From positions 83,904,871-83,968,870 of the forward strand of contig NC_052357.1 in the NCBI RefSeq assembly GCF_009727055.1: a stretch of DNA of 64,000 bases, written 5' to 3'. The translations under genes and the position numbers were made by a program. This document shows positions 56,470 to 64,000 of this stretch, one piece after another; positions within the stretch are counted from its first letter, which is position 1, and the number at the start of each line of letters is the position of its first letter. Source of the DNA: Benincasa hispida (taxonomy: Eukaryota; Streptophyta; Magnoliopsida; Cucurbitales; Cucurbitaceae). A model generated the notes under the pieces. The model was not told where the DNA came from, did no database searches, and saw only the letters and a list, made by a program, of their open reading frames with translations.

Positions 56470-57733
56470 TGAAGGAACTTTAATTATAGAGAACCTTTGA
56501 ACGGAAGCGGATCGTCCAAATCCCATTTCGATTGAATGCGTACGTTTATAGTCAAGAACAGATTATGCACAAAACTAAATTACAACATGCTATCGAAACA
56601 AAAACAAAGTTTAGAGATTATACCTTTGAAAAATTGTTCTTCAAGTTAATCGCTAGATCGTACTCGTTCACGAACACGTTGAGCTCTCCTCGAACAGCAG
56701 CAAACAGCAACGAGTAAACTCGAACCAAACAGAACACTACCACTTGGTAACCTTGATATTCTCGGTGTGAGAATCCAGGAGTAGTGGGCTCTGGCTAATT
56801 TTGGTTAGAGAGAAGTTTGGAGTTGGAGGAGGAAGACGATCGAGGAAGGCACAAAGTTATCGTATAAGCGATGAAGTCTATCACATAGGCTTTCTTACTC
56901 GATTGTTTAGTCTCTCAAGGAATCGTGTAGTCCCTCAAAACGTGTAACTCTCCTGTGGAATAATAAAACCAAATTTCATTTATCCCATTTTTTCCATAAA
57001 ACCAAATAACTCCCCACTAAGGGTGGTTAGAGAGAAAAATGGTTAATTATCAAATAATTAATAAATTATAAATAAATATGATAATCAACTTATCATATTA
57101 TATTTATAACCTATAATTTTAATATTGCATCACATACAATATATAAACTATAGTTCTTTTTCTCTATTTTATGGCATTTAATATAAATCATATTTATATT
57201 AAATTTAATAACTATGAATCTTATTCATAGAATATATATTTGAATCATATTCAAATATTTATTCCTCCAGTTAAACATTAATGTATCAAATACATTATAT
57301 CAATTATATCATATATGAATGAATTAAATTAAATATATCATATATAATTAAATTTCCTCTTATTAATTTGAATATTTCAAATTAACCCAAAAACTGATTC
57401 TCAACTTAAATCCATTGAGCTACTAAGGGGACCTTATAGACCTGTAGCTTGAAGCTCCAACGGTACGTGAATAACTGATTAAACTCTTTAATCACATTAT
57501 CCACCATCCGTTAACTGTCCGGCACTCCACTAAAGACCGACAGTTGCACTCTTCGCACTACAGATATATTTCTGTATCCATTGGATAACCAATCAACAGT
57601 ACGATGACCCTTCAAAAATCGCTTATAAGTACAGTTGGGCCAAATTCTCGTTTTGCCCCTATAGTTACATCTACCTCTAATTAATAATAGATCATAGTCC
57701 CACTATGACTAAACCCCTCTTGATCTAAGAGAG
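56470..57733 (-). mobile_element. Minus-strand copia-2-type LTR, 3' part, interrupting Athila gag
   Basis: In minus orientation it ends ...GATCCGCTTCCGTTCAAAGG... and ...AAGTTCCTTCA at 56470, matching the copia-2 LTR end. It runs to 57733, where the gag-only element is inserted; about 740 bp of its 5' part should lie beyond the window. Whether it is solo or belongs to a full element cannot be seen. Confidence 0.8.
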
Positions 57734-59116
57734 TGTTGGATCAATATGGCAACCCTAGAAGGGGTGAATAAGGTTTAATTAAACTTTTTTTCTAAATTAA
57801 CCCAATTAAACTAATTAATACACTTTTTATAAATAATAAGAAAAATTCATTTTATGCAACAAATAAGATGACAAAAAATGTGATAATTTAATTCTATCAA
57901 ATTTTAGCAAATAAATAAGAACAAACGAAAACATACAATAAATTGCTTAAATTAATTGCAAAAATAAAAAGGAAAGAGTTAGAGAAGAAGACACCATAAT
58001 TTTTATAGTGGTTCGGTCAAACTCGACCTACTCCACTCCCCAAGCGCTTTTTGGGAATTTGAATAAGATCTTTCCGACTCTTTCCACGGATTTGAGCCCA
58101 ACCGTTACACCACCGCTCCTTTTACGGGTTCAAGAGCAAATTCAATCCTTTCCACGGTTTAGGATCAAACCGTTACAAATGTTAGAATTTTTGAAGAATA
58201 TAATACTACTCTCACTAGAGTGGATTTACACGTTTAAGCACTCAACAAATTTATCCTCACAATACAATAACACTCTCTCAAGAATAAGATGAAAAAAATT
58301 TGGAACTTAAAGAGAGCAACAATGGAACTTTTGAGTTCTGGAGGATTATGAAATGTAAAATTTATTAATTTAAAATTTGGAGAGGAAGATGGTTTATATA
58401 GAGATGGAAAATTTTTTAGAAACCACAATTAATTTGGACCATTGAATTTTGGAAAAAAAAATCAATGGTGGATATTTTAAACTAAATTAGTCGTTAGATA
58501 CAAACAAAATATAATATTAATTTCCTTTTCTTTTGAAATTCATTTTCTTTTTAAAATTAATCAAAAAATAAAAAAAACATACCATGTGTCAAAAATTAGC
58601 CGTTAGACACAAACATAAAATAATATTAAATTCATTTTCTTTTTAAATTTTTTCTTTTTAAAGTCAATCCAAAAATAAAAAACATATCATGTGTAAAAAG
58701 CTAGCCGTTAGACACAAACATAAAATAATATTAAATTTATTTTCCTTTTAAATTTTTAAATTTTATTTTTTTATTTTAAATCAATCCAAAAATCAAAATT
58801 TCATCATATGTTAATCTCTTAATGATCCACCATTCAACCAATATGCTGCCACATGTCTACATGTAAATGGTCTCGTTATGTCACGTCATCCACCACGATA
58901 TTTTCTCTATAGATTTGTTTTGGTCATATCGTCTTCGCTTTAGCTCCGATTTGAGTGATTCAAGAGGTGTTGAAATCGTTGTTTCAAGCTCTACGCTATG
59001 GACATTAAAACACTAAGATTTTCAATAATTAAAAATTGAGTTTGTTATCATCAAAACATTGATTAATTAATTAATTAAAATTAATTAATTTGAGATTAAG
59101 GGTCAAAAAGCCAACA
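57734..59116 (-). repeat. 3' LTR of the gag-only element
   Basis: 1383 bp. In minus orientation it follows the tract AAAAAGGGAGAGAT. The same sequence starts again at 62961 with small indels. Within it a phrase 'AGCCGTTAGACACAAACATAAAATAATATTAAA' type block is repeated in tandem about three to four times (58480-58735). Confidence 0.85.
58480..58800. repeat. Tandem ~95-bp repeats inside the gag-only element LTR
   Basis: The word 'GCCGTTAGACACAAACATAAA' and the following 'TTTTCTTTTTAAA...TCAATCCAAAAATAAAAA' recur near 58487, 58600 and 58703, each about 100-113 bp apart. The counterpart in the other LTR is at 63710-64000, so the repeats predate insertion. Confidence 0.75.
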
Positions 59117-61859
59117 ATCTCTCCCTTTTTGATGATGACAAACCATTCAAGAAAAATAACTTGAAATACATGTAAATCATATGTAGCACATAATTCATTA
59201 TTGTTGTAGCCTTTTAGTGTAGTAATAAAAAAATAGTGGATGTGAATAAGTAAAATTAGCATTTTAATTTTGCGTGGTCACTATAAATATTTATAGAAAG
59301 TAATAAGTCAAATAGTCAAAATTGCTTATATCAAAAAAACCGCTTACTTCTCTCCCACCTCACTCCTACTCCTAATATTATTAACAATCCAAAAATCTGG
59401 CATTTTTTCGAATTCTTTTTGCAAACACATAGAATAAAAGCTTTCTCAAGCATCATCCTTATGATTTTAACATCAAAACTAACAGTCATCTGAATATCGA
59501 TGTCATGACTCTATCACAAAAGGTGCATCATAAGTATGCCCTCCCAAAATTAGCATTCTAGAAGGTCAATAAGTCCATTGTGTGCTAATAGTTAGGAGGA
59601 GGTTCATTAATTGTAGTAGATTACATTTTTTCGATATGATGAAAAAACGTTATAGATCGTGTAGTTTTTGAGCTATGATAATTTTATGTTTTTGTCCTAC
59701 CTCATATTTTTGCAGCTTTCATCAAAAATCTTATGCTTTCTATTTTTATCAAAAATTCCTTAAAATTTTCCGGGAGACCTCTTATACATTTAGAGATTTT
59801 CTTAATATATAGAATTTAATTGGTGTGAAAAAATTTAAATGGTTGTGTCTTATTCGCTTATGCACTGTCCTTACTCTCTATTTAGTGCACATTTTACCAT
59901 AGAGTGTTATGGATCAATATATGGTTAGAGCGGAAACGATTGTATTTCTATTAAAATTCAAGCGACAATAAAAATGTGCTTCGCATTCAGGATGTAGTAT
60001 AAACATTTTTCATCTCTGACTTTCACCATATAACAACACTATAACTTTATATGGTCTAAAGATCACTTAGCATTTTCAATGGATAGCATTGTATCTTCAT
60101 ATTATACATAAACTGAGAGATCTAAGCATATTATGCACACAATTGACCTAAATTACTAAGTAATCATACTTCAACTATCAGACAAAATCATCATATATTT
60201 ATCTCAATGTAACCAAATAAGAAGATCTCAATAAATAGCCTATTACTTACCTTATTACCTATATTCTTTCTTTTAGTTGGTGTACTCAAGATGTATAGCA
60301 GATCGCTCCATCCTTTTGGATGAGAGAGATAAAATTTAGGATTGGGTCTCCCTCATGTGCCTTCGTGATCAATCGTACGTATCCACCGTCATCACATATA
60401 TTACTTCTTAACGAGTGACTTTCAAAACAAACCTACACCATAACAAATGTTGAAGTTGAAATTCTATTTGGGTACACACTACATCATCTTATTGTAGATA
60501 TCCATTTAGATTGACGTTTAGCGATATGACAAACTTGAGACGAAATCGATTCATATTTTTATGCATAGTAGACATTTAGTGAAGTGCTATTGGAGTTTAT
60601 CCATAATGAAATGTTTGTACAAATATTTGTAGTGTCTTAGAACTTGACCAATGATTGAGAAGCAATAAACAACATTTCATGTCAATGAGTAGATTATATA
60701 TCTTTTTAGATTTTAACCAAACAAATTTATGCACACTCTATCTTTTCTTATGAACAATTGGCTCTCCTGGAGCTGAGAGAAACTATTTGCGTGTGATGAG
60801 AAATATTGCGTTGCTTGGAAGAAGTAGTATGAGCAATTTCAATTTAATTACTCAATTTAGAAGATAAAGAAAAGTACTTACGGTTTTGTTAATCTTTGTG
60901 CGGTTCCATACCACCACAATAAAATGAATCATAGGTAGAGCCCCACTAAAAAAGTTAAACCGCAGTTTAACAAGCTAGACACATCTTCTTAAGAGGTGAG
61001 TGATTAAGCATTAAGGCATATTATGAAAAGAGTTGCGTATTCAACTCAAAAGAAGTTTCTTTGAAACTTTTGAAGGTCGTGCTACCAGAATTGCATGACT
61101 CTATCATATGGCTCAATACTGGCTCTTGTTATACGCAAAGGGAGTTGTAACCTAACGTCATATACATATGATACTAAATCTTTGAGACAACAACTAATGT
61201 CATTTACTTATTAATAGAGGTATCTGTATATGCTATAGATAAGAGATTCTTGCAAGCACTTATAAAATATCCTCGATATTGAGTAAGATGGTGATATATA
61301 TGCCCTATTTATACTTATTTCATTAACTTACTTCTGTGGTACAGGTATGAGATATCCTCCAAAAACATTTGTTGTCAAGGCAGAGTGAACCTTGTGCTCA
61401 ATTCCAAGCTGAATTGTCTTGCCTAAATGCATGTCTTGCTACCGTAAAGATATTAGATATTACCATATCTCTCATCAGTGAGCAATATGAGCAATAAGCA
61501 TCATTACGCTACAATCTCAATTCTTCTCTAACCGACAAACGCACAATAAATTTCTATACAAAGTAAGAAACGTGTATTTTTCTAATACATATAAGGAGAT
61601 AAGAGTCAATTGGATATGCTCCTTTATATAAAGGAACACGAAGCATATGAATACTGGTAGAAATAATAGTTGTTTCTATTAAGATTGCATTTGATGGCAT
61701 GGTCAATTTATAACATGATTCTTATAATGCACCACTCTAGAACAGTTTTCTAACATTTTCTATTAATCAATAACGAGTTCGAGACATCATATAAGATTCT
61801 AGATTGTACTCTCACCATTTGCATCTTTACGTTATTATACCTAACAAGATGAAGATAAA
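59117..61859. other. Non-coding interior of the gag-only element
   Basis: About 2.7 kb between the gag frame and the polypurine tract with no recognisable protein in any frame and no obvious nested element. Intact autonomous relatives would carry pol here. Confidence 0.55.
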
Positions 61860-62891
61860 AATGCGAAAAATGGCTACTTCTTCATTATCACTCCCACTTT
61901 CGCTTTCATCGTTATCATCCCAAGTAGCTTTCATTGCTTTCTTCTTGGATTTCTTGGATGATTTGAGAAAGGACAATCTTTCTTATATGACCCAGCTTCT
62001 TGCATTCATATCATATTACCTCATCCTCTTTTGCTCTTTTCACCTTTTGACTCTTTTTTGTTGGAGAGATGCTTCTTGAATTGCTTCTTTCTCTTGATGA
62101 AGTTCTTATACTTACGTGAAAGATAAGGCAACATCATCTTCATCAAGGTCATCTTCATCTTGGAATCAACTTCCAAAGAGATGTTATTAAAGCTATACCT
62201 TTCTTTCTTTTTCTTTCTCATCCTCCATATTTTTTTTTTTATCTTTATCTCATGCGTCAACAACGAGCCCATGAGTTCATCAATGGAGAGAGATTTGAGA
62301 TCCTTTGCTCTTGAATTGGCGGTGACTTTAGGCTTCCATTGTTTAGGCAAAGATCACAATAGCTTCTTTATCTTTTCAATTGAGTATTTTTTCCCAAGTC
62401 CTTCTAAAGCATTTGACAATGTTAGTAAATCTAATAAACATATTGGAAGTAGCTTCATTTTCATCAATTTTAAACATTTCATTATTGATGAACTAACATG
62501 TCAATCTTTGTTTCTTTTACTTAACTAGTTTCTTCATGAGTAATTTCTAATTTATCTCGTATCTCTTTAGTGGTTTTGCAAATAGACACTCTATTATACT
62601 CAACTTCATTCAAAGCACAAAATAAGCAATTAATAGCTTTGGCATTTAAAGAGGCATGCTTTCTTTTCATTTATTGATCATTCTTCCTTAGGTTTTATAG
62701 TGGTAACACCATCAACATCTTTTGTTGGAATTTTAAAACCTTCCTCAACAATATCCCATAAATCATAATCAATAGAAAGCAAAGAAAATCTCATTCTATT
62801 TTCCCAATAACATATAATTAGTACCATTAAAGAAATGAGGCTTTGTAATAGATTGACTATCGGTAAAAGGGATAAAACATAAAATTGTCAT
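61860..62891 (-). pseudogene. Gag of the gag-only element (copia UBN2 type, degenerate)
   Basis: From ATG 62891 on the minus strand: 'FIPFTDSQSITKPHFFNGTN', later 'MPKQWKPKVTANSRAKDLKS' and 'LSIDELMGSLLTHE', then a lysine-rich tail, the plan of copia-type gag proteins of the UBN2 family. Many stops lie between. No zinc knuckle follows. Confidence 0.75.
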
Positions 62892-62946
62892 AGCTCAAAA
62901 AACAATTAAGTTTATCAAGAAATAAATATTTTAAGAAGAGCAACCC

Positions 62947-62958
62947 GCTCTGATACCA
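62947..62958 (-). promoter_or_regulatory. Primer binding site of the gag-only element
   Basis: Complement of GCTCTGATACCA reads TGGTATCAGAGC, a perfect match to the initiator-Met tRNA complement, two bases inside the 5' LTR end at 62961. Confidence 0.9.
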
Positions 62959-62960
62959 AT

Positions 62961-64000
62961 TGTTGGATTGATATGGCAACTCTAGAGGGGGGTGAATAGG
63001 GTTTAATTAAACTTTTTTTCTAAATTAACCCAATTAAACTAATTAATACACTTTTTATAAATAATAAGAAAAATTCATTTATGCAACAAAATAAGATGAC
63101 AAAAAATGTGATAATTTAATTTATCAAATTATTAGCAAATAAATAAGAACAAACTAAAACATACAATAAATTACTTAAATTAATTCCAAAATAAAAAGGA
63201 AAGAGTTAGAGAAGAAGACACCGTAATTTTTATAGTGTTCGGTCAAACTCGACCTACTCCACTCCCCAAGTGCTTCTTGGGAATTTGAATAAAATCTTCT
63301 CTCATCTTTTCCACGTATTAGAGCCAACTGTTACACACCGCTCCTTTTACGGGTTCAAGAGAAAACCGATCCTTTCCACGGTTTAGGATCAAACCGTTAC
63401 AAATGTTGGAATTTTAAGAACACAATACAACTCTCACTAGAGTGGATTTACAAGTTTAAGCACTCAACAAATTTACTCACAATATAAATAACACTCTCTC
63501 AAGAATAAGATGAAAAAAAAATTGGGAACTTAAGAGAGCAACAATGGAACTTTTGAGTTTTGGAGGATTATAAATGTAAAATTTGTTAGTTTAAAATTTG
63601 GAGAGGAAGATGTTTATATAGAGATGGAAAAATTTTTAGAAACTACAATTAATTTAGACCATTGGATTTTGGAAAAAAAAATCAATGGTGGAGATTTTAA
63701 ACTAAACTAGTCGTTAGATACAAACAAAATATAATATTATTCCTTTTCTTTTGAAATTCATTTTCTTTTTTAAAATTAATCCAAAAAATAAAAAATATAC
63801 CATGTGTCAAAACTAGCCGTTAACACAAACATAAAATATATTTAAATTAATTTTCTTTTTAATTTTTTTCTTTTTTAAAGTCAATCCAAAAATAAAAAAC
63901 ATTACATGTGTAAAAAACTACCCGTTAGACACAAACATAAAATAATATTAAATTAAATTTTCTTTTTAATTTTTTTCTTTTTAAAGTCAATCCAAAAATA
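62961..64000 (-). repeat. 5' LTR of the gag-only element (runs out of the window)
   Basis: Matches 57734-58800 closely, from TGTTGGATTGATATGGCAA onwards; about 340 bp should remain beyond the window edge. Small indels distinguish the two copies. Confidence 0.88.

Larger units (their letters stand above)
57734..64000 (-). mobile_element. Gag-only LTR retrotransposon (TR-GAG-like), truncated by window end
   Basis: Minus orientation: 5' LTR from beyond 64000 to 62961, primer site 62958-62947, gag 62891 to about 61860, 2.7 kb of non-coding DNA, polypurine tract just above 59116, 3' LTR 59116-57734. LTRs begin TGTTGGCTTTTTGACCC and end ...CATATTGATCCAACA. I find gag but no protease, integrase, RT or RNase H motif in any frame of the 3.8 kb interior. 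This layout fits the TR-GAG class described in plants, which must be mobilised by other elements. The left flank GAGAG is the expected duplication; its partner is outside. Confidence 0.75.

Noticed and set aside
56470..56526. N-terminal extension 'MGFGRSASVQ' of the Athila gag frame
   Set aside because: These codons are the end of an inserted minus-strand copia-2-type LTR; true gag sequence begins below 56470.
1..64000. tRNA, rRNA or other structured RNA genes
   Set aside because: No tRNA A/B box pair with a cloverleaf or rRNA-like sequence was noticed on either strand; a tRNAscan or Rfam search would be needed to exclude small RNAs.

Overview
This 64 kb window is plant nuclear DNA. The evidence is intron-bearing genes with GT-AG sites, plant-specific protein families, Ty1/copia elements with initiator-tRNA-Met primer sites, an Athila-like Ty3/gypsy element and a Tourist-like MITE. 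The MITE sequence and the family of long terminal repeats (LTRs) remind me most of cucurbit genomes; that is recognition, not a search result.

The window has two halves. Positions 1-21085 are gene space with four well-supported genes. (1) 5328-1189, minus strand: a three-exon, 195-aa DCL-like (DUF3223) organelle protein. (2) 6266-7873, plus: an intronless 535-aa F-box/leucine-rich-repeat protein of the VFB/SKIP2 type, sharing a 0.94 kb divergent promoter region with gene 1 and carrying an overlapping upstream ORF. (3) 12108-10743, minus: a seven-exon, 260-aa C2-domain protein with a proline-rich tail, whose first intron appears to be GC-AG. (4) 16150-17801, plus: a seven-exon, 376-aa bHLH-MYC_N-type regulator (RSS3-like, often annotated 'WNK-related'). 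A 300 bp Tourist-like MITE lies just upstream of gene 4. Splice phases agree at every junction of the three spliced genes.

Positions 21086-64000 are a deeply nested block of transposons. The outermost is a degenerate Athila-like Ty3/gypsy element on the minus strand: 3' LTR 21086-22519, integrase, RNase H and RT up to 30157, protease 53237-53722, gag 55753-56469. A hAT DNA transposon (about 24720-28575) splits its integrase. Between RT and protease sits a minus-strand copia LTR (30158-31048 plus 52252-53236), itself split by a plus-strand copia element, copia-1 (31049-52246, target-site duplication (TSD) GGGAA). Copia-1's integrase is split by copia-2 (37372-48382, TSD CATGG, one base lost on the left copy). 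Copia-2's integrase is split by a 1510 bp solo LTR (43519-45028, TSD CATGC). Between Athila protease and gag is another solo LTR (53723-55747, TSD AATTA). Upstream of gag is a copia-2-type LTR (from 56470), split at 57733 by a minus-strand gag-only LTR element (57734 to beyond the window end).

All retroelement and transposase reading frames seen are broken by stops, frameshifts, deletions or insertions, so none looks autonomous now. The most unusual points are the order of insertions readable from duplicated target sites, signs of a recombination deletion in the Athila element, a perfect 12-bp palindrome recurring in three different retroelement classes, dense GATC-centred palindromes in a copia leader, an in-frame integrase-RNase H fusion, and a probable TR-GAG element. 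No rRNA, tRNA or CRISPR was seen.
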